NCBI RefSeq assembly: GCF_016920785.2
Contig: NW_024609880.1
Span: forward strand, 50,492,296 to 50,556,295
Length of the DNA stretch: 64,000 bases
Direction of reading: 5' to 3'
Origin: Ixodes scapularis
Lineage: Eukaryota; Arthropoda; Arachnida; Ixodida; Ixodidae
The position numbers and the translations under genes are program-made. Below the pieces are notes generated by a model. It did no database searches. It had not been told where the DNA came from and saw only the letters and a list, made by a program, of their open reading frames with translations. This document shows positions 31,701 through 43,700 of this stretch, one piece after another. Positions within the stretch are counted from its first letter, which is position 1, and each line of letters starts with the position of its first letter.

Positions 31701-34700
31701 GAGCGTGTTGGTAAGATGTACTAGATAACAGAAAGTACGTCCTTTCTCTGTTTTATACTTTCTGTTATCTAGTAAGCTGGATGTTTCCCTATTTCGCCTA
31801 CCAAAAGAACCATTGGGAATTTTTTTCTTTTTTTCTTGCAATAAAAGGTGTATTATGAAACGTTTATGCTCAATACTACGAGTGTAAATTTATTCTAGAT
31901 GGCTTATGGTCAGCAAGATCATATAATGTCCCAAAACACTGGCTGTGACCCTACGGTTTGTTGCGTTTTAGTGACAGTAATTATAACTGCACCTCAAAAC
32001 TACTTTCTTCACTCAAAGATCAGATATAAAGAAATCCCACATCTTTTAATTGTATATTTTAATTACATAGCATCTACACCCGTGCAATGTCTAAAATGGC
32101 TGTCATTGAACCATTAGTTGTCGATCAAATGACTTGTCAGTTTAAATGCACAATCTTAAAAAAATGACTCTGTGATAGAGAAAATTTGACAAAACGATTT
32201 CCACTAGAAGCTTGCCTATGTTCATTTTATTTTATTCAAATTTTAATAGGGTATAACAATTTATTTTCATTTCTTTTTTCTTCAATTCGAGTTATACTTT
32301 TAAATTGCGTGCCTCTTCAGAATGCAACAGTTCTTTTTTTGCACTAACTTTGTAAAGACTTAGTCATACATGCTTTATATGCTGGGAGTATTCACTTCAC
32401 TATAATTACTGAAATAACAGATGTGGTGCTGCTGGTGATGTTCTTAACTTTGGTAAAGTCCAAGATGTGTATAAAAGCAAATGGGTACAGGACTGCCCGA
32501 TTTTTACAGCAGAGCTGTTAAGGATTGTGTCCCTGTATGTCGACACAAACCTACCCGGACAGCTACTGCCATCTATAAGCGACGGCGACAAGCACACAAC
32601 CAGTACGGTTTTCGCCATCGCTCGTAGATGGCGGCAACCTTTCCAGCTATAATAAAAGAATGGATAGTTGGAATCGTTGGTGGGAATTCACCGTAGGAAA
32701 CAGCGCGAAAAACAGACGACGACGAAGAAGAAGCACACATTGTATTGAGTACAGCTCCGCTGGTCTTCCTTCTTCACGAGAGTGGAAAGGCTGAACGTTT
32801 TTAAAGATACAATGATCGGGGATCCTTTAAATCCAGAAAGAATTTAGAGGATCCATCAATCATTATAAATATAGAGCATCTAAACTGCGATAATAAGCCC
32901 TAGTCAGATTGTGATGCCCCTGGCAGAAATTTCTAACCGCCATTACGGGCACCTGCAGGCCGGTACGGGCCTGCCTTTATGGCGTCCAAACCATCGAGTC
33001 GGGGTGAAGAAGGAGAGAGAAGAAAAAGCGGTGCGAGCCTTACCTGCACCTTGACCTCCTTGTGACTGAGCAGGGGCACAAGGTGTGGGACCACCCCGGA
33101 GTCAATGACCCACTGGATCTGGTCGTTGCCACCGTCCGTGAGGTACGACAGCGCCCACACCGTGTCCACCAGGATCTGCAAAAAAAAAAATGCATGAATC
33201 AACTCTGCAAGATACGCGACGTCGGTTGTCGGGGAAACAGCCGAATGGCTGTATCATTGGCAGTCGACAAGCATCGAACGAAGGAGAACACAGTAGACTC
33301 TCATTGATTCGAACTCCAGGAAGCCACAAATTTTGTCTGAGCTATCAAAAATTCATCTAGATATGATGCAAGATAAAATTATGATTTGCCACATGAATGG
33401 CTGCACATACAAAGGAGGTATTTTATGATTTCCTCTGCACAGGTCTACTGATCATAAGCAGGCATGCCCCACATGAAACATACGTGAAATGTATGACGTA
33501 AGTTTATTTATCCCTCAAAAATGTTGTTTATAATGGACTGTTTGGACAGCACATGACAACTCAAAACGAACTGAAGTTTGTTCATCAGGCCAAGAGGTTG
33601 TCTAATGTCCCGTTAAGCAGGGGACACGTGAGTGATGAAAACGGGCACCACGCGGCAGTTTTTGTAGCAATTTGCGCGGACGCTGTGACGTGGGCCTATG
33701 CCATGCCGCCCCGTCACGGTGTTTGTGCAAGTTGCTATGGAAATTTCCGCGTGGTGCCCGTTTTCATAGCTCAAGCGTGCCCTGCCCGAGCCCCGTTGAG
33801 TGAGCTTCTCGCCGAGCACCAGTGCAGTGCGAAGAAGCAACACCCACAGAAGCAAGCTCCGCGGGTGTTGCATCTCTGCAGTGCACCCGCGCCCGGAAAG
33901 AAGCGCACTCAACGGGGCCGCAAAAACAAAAGGTAGGTATTCCACAAAAACGCCGTTCTAATTAAACGGCTTATGAATAGATTAAAAACATAGCAGGAAC
34001 CTACTGTGCACTGTTCCTCACAGAGGGAACTGATTCTGGGCTCGTGACATGGGTGAAAAGGTTGGGGAATATAAGCCCACTTAAACACACAGTCTTTTCT
34101 GAACTCGAGCACCCAACAGAAAACACTGCCTCAAAAACAAAAGTTTGGGCAACACACAAAGCAAGTGGTTGACTAGATAAGGTTAAATTACGGTACACAA
34201 ACCTATGCAAAGCATCCTGGCATTACGTGTCTTGCGACTGTGTCGCAATTCGCGGACACAAGGGTAAGTAGTGTGGTGTGGTGCTCTAGACACAGCCAAG
34301 CAAGGTCTGTGGAGGGTTTTGACGTAAAGCTAGCCCCGTAGTCCTTCAATACGCTGATGGTCACGAAGCTCCTCCGTAACGCTATGGGAGAGCTTGCAGT
34401 AATGCCATTGGTCAGAGTCATTTTGCACCAGCTCTTGGAGCAGTTCAATTGTGGAGCAACAAAATAACTTTTGTAGTATCATTTTTATTCATACCAATGC
34501 AAACATCATGTTAAGATTAATGTGTCTGCCTGTCCAACTAAAAGGCAATGTCTGCATTGCCTTCTCATTTATGTGCAACCTTTTGTTAGCATCAAATGCA
34601 AAGTGGGAGTGAGTCCCCTCAAACACAAAACTAGCGTTTAGTGATGTGGAGAAGCACCAGACAGGGTTACAAAAAGCTGATAGCTCAAGGACAGCACAAA

Positions 34701-37700
34701 CTGCAGTAATGGTTATTTTAGGTACTGAATCCCACTGAAATATACAATAAAATTTAGCACATAAATTAACATTTCCTTCAAGTTCTAGAGGTTGGTAATA
34801 AAACTGCAATTTATAATTCAGATAAAAAACAAAGCACTTGTCATTTGATCATGAACGTCAACAACATTTTATGTGTAGAACTTCATAACATAAACGGCAT
34901 GTAAAAGAAACTTAAAAAAAAACGCCAAACCCATTATCCACTGCTCCTGCCAATTTAGTTCTAATTTACTCACATCTATATAAAAGTGATAGCTAAACAA
35001 ATGAGGTGGCATAAATAAATAAACATACAAAAGAGTGCACATAAATGTTCCTGCAATACCAAAGTATCCTTGCTAAATCTCAAATTGGAAACCAGTACCG
35101 CCAGGATAATGCAGACTATCATGTATACGAGCCGAAGTTGTATTCAGGAATTGCTTCGAGTCTCGCTCTGTAGAGTGCTTTCCCCTTAGCACAGTGGTGC
35201 ACTGCGGAGAACTAAGACATGCAAAATCGCAATGCCTACTCTGCGGGTTTCGTTTCTCTGCAGTACACCAGTGTGCGGTGACGAGCGCACTCAATGAGAC
35301 TAGCTAACCCTGAAGCAGAACAGACGACGAAAATTAGAAATACTGCGAAACTTCCGAGAACTGTCAGTCTTTCAGACGAAATGCATTTGAATATTATGTT
35401 CTTTGAGGACGATAATCAAAAGTTCTGAAAACTTTCATAACCATATCGCAACGGTCCGGCCAGGCAGCAAGGCCTGAGCTATTATATTTTCAGTATTATT
35501 TAAGTGAAATGAAGTACTGGCGTAACGTTAACGCAAATTCCTCTCATTTTGGTAAAATGTTGCAGGATGTAGCAGGGTAACCACTTTGGTGCAGTTTGGC
35601 GCATATGGCGCAGCAATTACATCACTGAGCTTGGCACGCGACCTTGTGTGGCGCTGCACAGACGAGACGGGTAAGAGCAGCCAACTTGGCCAGTACTGCT
35701 GGAAGCTTGGCAACCAGAAAGTGAGATTGTAATAAACCCACCCTGAAGGAGCCACCAACAGATTGCGGTGACACGTGATCGCACCGACGGCGTTTCTTGT
35801 TAATGTAGATGCCTTCAGCCCTGCACACCCAGTAAACTGATTGAACTTTCTTTTCTGCAACTTTTTCCAAAATATTGATCTTCATTCCTTCTTGCCCAAA
35901 AATTAATTCTCAATATACCGCTATCACAATCAAAATGCAACGATGCGAGTAGTGCCATCAAGTAGTTCCTGAGAACCCGTAAACTCAGCAGCCTGGCCCT
36001 TTTAATGCAGAAGCATCAACTGTCCCACGGAGCGGAGCCGACGGCATCAAAAACGACGAAAAACGGCACCTAAATTGGCTGCGACGCATCCTATCAGATG
36101 CCTTGTCACGCAAGCCGGCACGGCCGCTCAAGTTCAAAGCAGACACGCCTCGGAAATAAAACGCAAAGAAACGCACAGCAACGGAGATGTCTCGTCACGG
36201 AAGCCGGCGGGTGCGCCCAAGGTCAAGGCGGACGCACTTCAGAAATAAAACACAAGGAAAAGCGCAGCAATGCAATGCTTCGTCACGGAAGCCGTCGTAA
36301 AGCCTGCAAGGTTCGCTGCACCTGTGCAGTGGAGGAGCGTGATGTCACTGCCGCAGCGCCGTGTGTGATAAGAAGACGTGGCGCGCTGCTGGTACAAACG
36401 CGCTGCATGTAGGAATGTTTTCGCATTCCTACACATAAGCAGTCATAAGTGTCCCTGTTGTTTTGTTTTTTTTTGCCAGTAGAACATTGTTTTGCTTGAC
36501 AAACAAATGAAAAACGCTGACTTCTAAAATCTGTTGTTAGAGATCAATAGAGAAAAGTCTGTGCTTGAAATCGCAAATTCAGGGCCGCAAGACGACGGTG
36601 GGGTGGCCGAACGAAAATGACTCCTCTGGAAAAGTGGCACCTCCGGCAACAGACTTTAACCCGGTGTCAAACTTCGGCCGAAGTTTCGTGACCAGCAGTG
36701 TATTGAAGGACTCTGCTGCTTTTGAGGTGAACCAACTAGCCCGACTAGCAACTACTTTGCTATTGCCCCCGACAAAATCTCCCCACCGCAAGCCACATTA
36801 AACCAAGAGGGCATTCCCCCTCACTCACGCTCTCTTACATGGACTCACTCAAACCCTCTCTCAACTGCTCACTCCCCTCACTCTCTCTCATTCAAACTCA
36901 CTCACTCACTCAAACTTTCTCTCACTCGCACACTCTCTCTCAAACACAGAGAAGCGGAGGGCAGCCTCACATTGTTGTCGGTGTGGTGGATGAGGAGGCA
37001 GAGGGAGGGCAGGATCTCCTTGATGGTGTCCAGAGGAGGGGGCGGGTCCTTGTTGCGGCACAGGTTCACGATGACCCAAGTCACGTTGCGCAGGAAGGTC
37101 AGGGGCATGCAGGGCTTGATGAAGGACAGCAGAGGCTCCACCACGCCCAGCTGGATCACATAGTCTCGCAGCTGGGGGCCGTCCCCTGGGCAGAGACGAC
37201 TTCATTGTGAGGGTGCCGCCGGAGAGACCGCTTCGGCGGCTTGCAAGCAAAGCCATCTGCGGGAACGTACCGATGATGTTTCCCAGGGCCCACACCGCCT
37301 GTTCGCAGACATTTTGGTGTGGCGACCTCAAGAGGTCCAGGAACAGAGGTACCGCATCTGGAGACACGAGCATTTGACGTCGAATTATTTTGCATCTCAT
37401 TAATACAGACCCCAATAATATAGACACCCCGCTATACAGAGAATATTTTCGGGGACAAACCGGGCAAATCTTATCTCCTTATTATAGAAAATACACATTA
37501 CGAATGCACTTTGTCGGAGATGGAGCTGTCCATACTGACGAGACATCCAAATGCACCTGACTTTAGTCTTTTCTTGTACACGTACACAATAAAGTGCCAA
37601 CTCGGCGCTGAAGCACCGACTGCGTTATCTCAGCACCGAGATGCAGGCATGAACCGGCCTTAATGCAAAAGTCTCGGCAGCAGCTGGCAGCAAAAGGAAA

Positions 37701-40700
37701 CAAAAAATTACCGCTACACAATTTAATCTAGTGATACTAATGATAAAATAATTAAAATGAGCAACACCCCCAAAAAAGTTGGAATTTTTACTCCTCATTA
37801 GAAACAGCTCAAAGACTCCAGCAGGATCCCTTTACGAAAAATCGAACAACTACCGTCAGTGACAGGTTCAGAACACAGTAAATGCTTTTTCAGTGCGACG
37901 ACAACACGGCATAAGCATATCCAAAGCCAGAGGAAAGACAACTAACATGCGCTAAACGCATCCCCCCCCCCCCCCCCCCCCCCAAAAAAAAATAGAGAAG
38001 AAAACGACACAAACCTGCTTTTACGACTGCCTGCGTCTGTTGCGATGTGCCGGACGCAATGTTTGTGAGTGCCCATGCCGCTTCAAACTGCAGGGAGGGG
38101 CTGCACACATGGACACACACAGATCAGACACCAAGCCAACCGTCGGGAACCTGCACGCCACCGGGCGCGTGGGCCGGGGTGCGGTCACTTACTTGTCGTG
38201 CCGACGCAGGGCTTGCACCAGGATGGGCAGGATCCCCGAGTGGATGAGGTCGTCGATGGGCGGGTTACGGTCGCTCGACAGTAGCCTCCTGGCGGAGGGG
38301 GAGGGAGCCAAGATGGAGCAGTGGAGCCTTGCCACGCAACTAGCATGCACTAGATAACATTGTGAGACCATCTGTAACTATAGTGCTGAAGTATACCAGT
38401 AAAAAGCTGGACCAGCAATTTAAAAAATTTTCGATTAAGGGTATGTACTGCTCCTGCACTCAGTTCATCTCTCTGCCAAAAACGTCAGTCGTCACCGTCA
38501 ATTCCCCCCCCTTCCCAGGTAAAAATGCAATTGCAGCCATGCGTGACGAAAGGATGTATGGGCTTTGAAGAGATGACAAAGGTGAGGGCTAGCTAAAAGA
38601 CACGGGTGAAGTTTCGTCCATGTCCCCTTTTTCGTGATCTTCGATTCGTCACAATGCTCAAACGTGGGCTCTTTACGTTTGAGTGTTAGGCTGAGATTCG
38701 GGTTAATTTGGCGAGATCCCGATTCCCAGGCCAACGCAGACGCAGAACTTGTCTCCAATCTGCGCACCGCATTCGCCTTCTTTAGTAGATGTTTAAAATT
38801 CTGCACTATGGCGTTGTTATCCAGGAGGCATTGGAAACGATTGCCTTGTTTCTGACCGCTTGTTGGGCCTTAAAGGGAAACTGAAGCGGTTCTGTATTTA
38901 AGTTAAACACTTAAGTCGTCTTCCTTTGGCCTCCAGGATCACAAATATTGAGATTATTTTTCAATTTGGTGCATGGAGGCTGCAAAAAATCATATTTAAA
39001 GTACCACTGAACCTTCCCGAAGCACGACGTCACCAAAGGAGTTTTTGGAATCTCCGCTCTCCCGCATCTTCAGCACCTATCAAAGCTATGCACGCACGCT
39101 CTGGCTACGTTCAAAAAGGTCAGAACAAGACGTCACAATCGGTGTCGGTGTGGAGGAATATACTTCGCAAGCTTGTGACTGCACGCGCTGCCCGCACGAG
39201 CGACACGCGCTTAGCGGCCGAAAGACCCCTTCGTGACGCAACAACTGGTCGGAGGTTTTTCAGCCCTATCTTCAAGGAGAACACGACGTTCAGATTCGTG
39301 GGATAAGAATACTCTAAAATTTACCTTCAACGTTTTTTTTAAAGAACCTTTTCAGCTTCTTTTTAAAAGAAAGGTTCTGTTCTGTCTGTCCCTATGTTTA
39401 TTCTTTCTGTTTTTATCAAACCACCACAGATCTACGCCAAACTGCTCGGAGCACTGACGGGCTTCTCGACGCCCGTCCGCCCGTCTCGCCGGCGAGCGTG
39501 TTGCACCGCTCACCTGGCCGACTGTACGGCGCTCAGCTGCAGGTTGGGGTCGTTGCTGCTGGCGTTGAGCACGATGGTCTGCAGGTCAGTGTGGGAGCGG
39601 TCGGCCTCCTCCTCGTCCGTAGAGTCCACCTGGGGCACGTTGCGCCGCTTGAGCAGCGACTCATCCCGCTTGTTCTTCCGCAGCTCCACCGTGACCTCGT
39701 TGCGCCGCCTCCGCATCTCCTGCGCAACGAGCACAGACGTCCCGTTCGAGCTTCGAAGCAAACCGGGCTACAAGGACGGATGGATGCTAATGGCTGTGCC
39801 CTTTGTATCGGGCGGTAGCTCGCGCCACCTAGCCTAGGAACTAAAACCAAAGTATTACTCCCTTCACTCTTCTAAGGCAATTTTTGTAACTATCACCAGG
39901 CAGTGTGGGATATCACCAGGATGTCCTTTGGGAAATCGGGCAAAAAACACTAAGGGAACAAGACTGTGCTCGTCTTGGCTTTAGCCAACATCTCATCACG
40001 AATCCTTTTTAAAGGAGCGCAAGGACTCTTTGCGTTCACACACAGCAATTTACGAAAAATAGTGTATGCTAATATAGCGCACACAAAGTGCAAAACGTGG
40101 TTAGCATTTGGTGCGTGCGCAGTGGCAACAAGAGTATTCCCTGTGTACGCAAAGCTTTAGCGTGGGCTATTCTAAAACTGCCTTTTCTTTTGGGCAACTC
40201 CTATCAATGTAACGGCAGCCTTTAAGCTTTCATTCTAAGTGATATTTTCAAGTCAAACACAACTTTGATACATAAAAAATCAAAGACATTTCCAACTCTT
40301 TGTAATGCCGAATTAGAGTGCAGCTCTTGAGGAGGAGGAGATAGGGTACGGAGGGGAGGGTATCCTTCCTTTCCCATCTTCCTCTCCTGCTCCACTCCCA
40401 TTTAGCTAAAAATTTTCACTGAATTACCTGCTAAATTTAGCAAATATTTCCATGCGAAAGTCAGGGGGGAAAATTTTCTGCTCAATTTAGCGGGAAATAT
40501 TCCTTGCCAAATGCAGTGGCAACATCTCCCCACTATATTTAGCGGTACATTTTCCCCCTACATTAACGTGTGACGTAACTTGACAAAAATTTATGTGTCG
40601 TAACACGTGACGTCATTATGGGAAACGTCCCGCTAAATTTAGCAGAAAGATTTCCCGCCAAATTTAGCAAAAAATGTTTACGCCAAATTTAGCAGGAAAA

Positions 40701-43700
40701 CAATACGGGGAAAGAGGGCATGGTCGAGCTTATTTTAATTTGAAATTATTTATGCATATGCTGTCGCTCTTCACTGCACAAAAGGTCGCGTAGATGGTCA
40801 TTGTTAGAAACTCGTCAGAAGGCACTACTCGTCACATGCTTAGTGGTTCGGAAATTCAAAGCTGTTTTTTCGACCTAAATAACTGTGCCATTGGTAGTAA
40901 ATAATAAATAAATAAACATAATAAATGCAAAAGATAAAAAGCTGGAGAAAAAAAAACTATGAAACAAATTTCTCCTACCAAAATGTGTACAGGCTAAAAG
41001 AAACACGTCCCAAAAAAGGGAAATGAAAAAAAAAAAAAAAAAAAGATTTTTTTTTATGACGTGCCGAATTTGAACAATATTAGAAATCTTTTTCCCTGAG
41101 TTAATTTATTCCTCAACGTGAAAAGAATATATACATTAATTTGTATTCTGCAGATAGTACTGATATGTACTGTCTGTGGTGTTAATTTAAATGCGATACC
41201 TCAAACAATTTCGACGAAACAATTTCCAAGTTTAGGGCATAATTGCCCGTGGATACATATTTAGATATTTCTTCGAAACTTGTCCTGAACAATAATCGTA
41301 TCTTAAAAAACGACACTTACCTAGTCTATACATAGATCGTTCTTAAAAAAGTTTAACATCTCTACCATAAATATCTTCGCGCTTCAAATATGGCACAAAC
41401 GACAATTGTCAAAAACCCGTCGTCCTTACTCGCTCCTTCGGGAATCTATTTCTTTAAAACCAAGCATGCCAGATGATTGAAATAAACGGCATTGTCTTTC
41501 GCAAAGAATGCAACACCACATGTAAAAATGCGAAAAAAAAAAAAAAAATTACGAATGTATGAAACCGCTTGCCGTCTTTCGAAGTTCGACGAACTTCGAA
41601 CTTTCCTTCTAAAAATTCGAAGTTCATTTAACTTTTTACTTTTCAGGAATCGGAAGTTCGAAAATTTTTTAATTCTTTAGATTAATAGGTTCGAAAATTA
41701 TTGAATTGCTTAGCGTAGGAAGTTCGAAAAGCTTCGAATTTTTTAGTCTATCAAGTTCGAAAGTTCGACAAGCATCGAATTTTGCAGCGTAATAAGTTCG
41801 AAATTTCGAAAAGCGTCAAACTTCTTAGTTTAACAAGTTCGAAAATTCGACTTCCATCGAATTTCTCGATATGGAAAGTTTGAAAATTCTAAATCTTTCG
41901 AACCTTTCGAACCGCTTGATTCAATCATCGAAACTTCGATTCGAAAAAAGTTTGCGGCATCCCTAATACCCTCCCCTCAGTATCCTTCCCTCCTCCTCCT
42001 CCTCTTCAAGAGCTGCGCTCTAATTCGGCGTTACAGGGAGTTGTAAACGGCTTTCATTTTTTTTTTCAATAAAAAACATTTTACTTGCTCCCTCCCTCCC
42101 TCTCTTTCTCACTCCCCCTCCCCCCTCTCCTCCTCCTCTCCCCCCCCCCCCCGTAAATAGGCTAGAAACCTTCATCACATGGAAGTTGCACAAAACTCGA
42201 GGGTTAAACAAACAAATCATTGATTATGCGCGACCATTCAATGTGCTCATAAGTGAATTGACCGGCTGTGTTTGATGTACACTGCATGGCACTGTTAGAG
42301 CAAACACATCGGCACTTTCAGATTTTATTTTGAAGGGCTACAGACAGATGCTAAGTTTTACCGCTTAGGTTAGTTTCCCAAGTGACCACTTTCGACTCCA
42401 CTTGAAATTTTGACGATCTTTAGCTTCTAAAAAAAATCTGCTGGTTGTTGGCTTGCACCAACAGTGTCTTGCCCCCAAGAAAGGCTACTGCACACACACA
42501 GACATAACTGTAATAAAAAAAAAAAGAGAGATCTGGTAGTACGTCTAATGTACCTCTAGACAAGGTGAATTATTGTAGTCAATTGCTGCCAAGTTACCCC
42601 CCCCCCCCCCCCCAAATTGGTTCTTGCACAATCAATTCGGGGCCATGCAAACACACCACCCAGTTCAGTGACAAGCTAACTTGAAGAATCAATACACTGA
42701 CTACTCATGAGTCACGACTGTAAAGGCCTGTCCACAAACTTGCATTTGATCGGGATCAAGTTCTTGTAATCTCGGACAACGAGGGAATACCCTGGCACAC
42801 TGACTCCATCTATGAGGCGACCCTGGAACTGCATTTCACTGGAGCGAAAGTTTTGCAATATTTGTGAGATCAAATGCACACATACAAGAAATGGTCGTAT
42901 GTAACATTGTCCAGTTTTTCGAGCCAAGAAAAAAAAAATGATGAGCAGAAAAAATGGGAAATAAACGGAAACTGCAAGTGTTCCACGGCTGCCCGATAGA
43001 TGGCGCCACTCGTCGTAAAAAGATTTCAAGGGGTTTCAAGGTTGTCGCAACCGTGTGAAGCGGCCTTCGCGTAAATGGTTTTCTAGCAACACAGCAGTCT
43101 ACAAACTTCTACAAAAAATGTTCCTGGTTCGGCACGTGTCCCAAACAACTTCTGCTTAAACTTTTTAAAAATGCTTGCTTGTAGTTTGTGGCAGCCTGAC
43201 GCTAGCAAAGCACATCATTGTTATGAATATTCTGCTCCTATAATGACTTCCGCCTACGCTTTATTGCCCGAAAATACTCCATTTTTTTAATCGAAGGCGA
43301 GCAAAGTGAACTTTATGTGCACGATCCCAACAGCCAATGAACGCAGGTTATTATCCAATTCTGTCAGTTTCCGAATCTGGTCCAAAATGAGTCCCACTCT
43401 TATAAAGAAAACATGACAAAACAAGCACTCCAGGAACTTTACAATGTTCACTTCCAGAATAAATCACCCTGAACAAGGTTTCTCATTGGAGCTCTTTCTA
43501 CAGATCACTCGACTCCCAAAATAATTTTTAAGTGCCTTGTTCACTCATGCATGTCACAAAACAAAGTTTAATGCCCCCCCCCCCCCCCCACCCACACACA
43601 CACACACAAAAAAAAGCACATTATTTACGTTGCGAGACATTTTCAGTTAGGAGACATTAGTTTCGGAGTCGCTCCTAACAAAAAAATTTGTCTCACAACG

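Larger units (their letters stand above)
33176..36970 (-). other. Importin alpha intron 6, with repeats
   Basis: It holds the double-hairpin element (33608-33917), a pair of related TE fragments (34290-34450 and 36640-36770), the 35540 repeat and an 88-bp tandem array. The exon-proximal 36825-36960 stretch is CTCACTCA-rich. Confidence 0.5.

Noticed and set aside
36839..36960. Extra importin coding sequence beyond exon 6
   Set aside because: The minus-strand frame stays open past the donor but becomes Ser/Arg/Glu low complexity from a CTCACTCA repeat. The GTGAGG donor and phase-0 join to exon 7 are clear.
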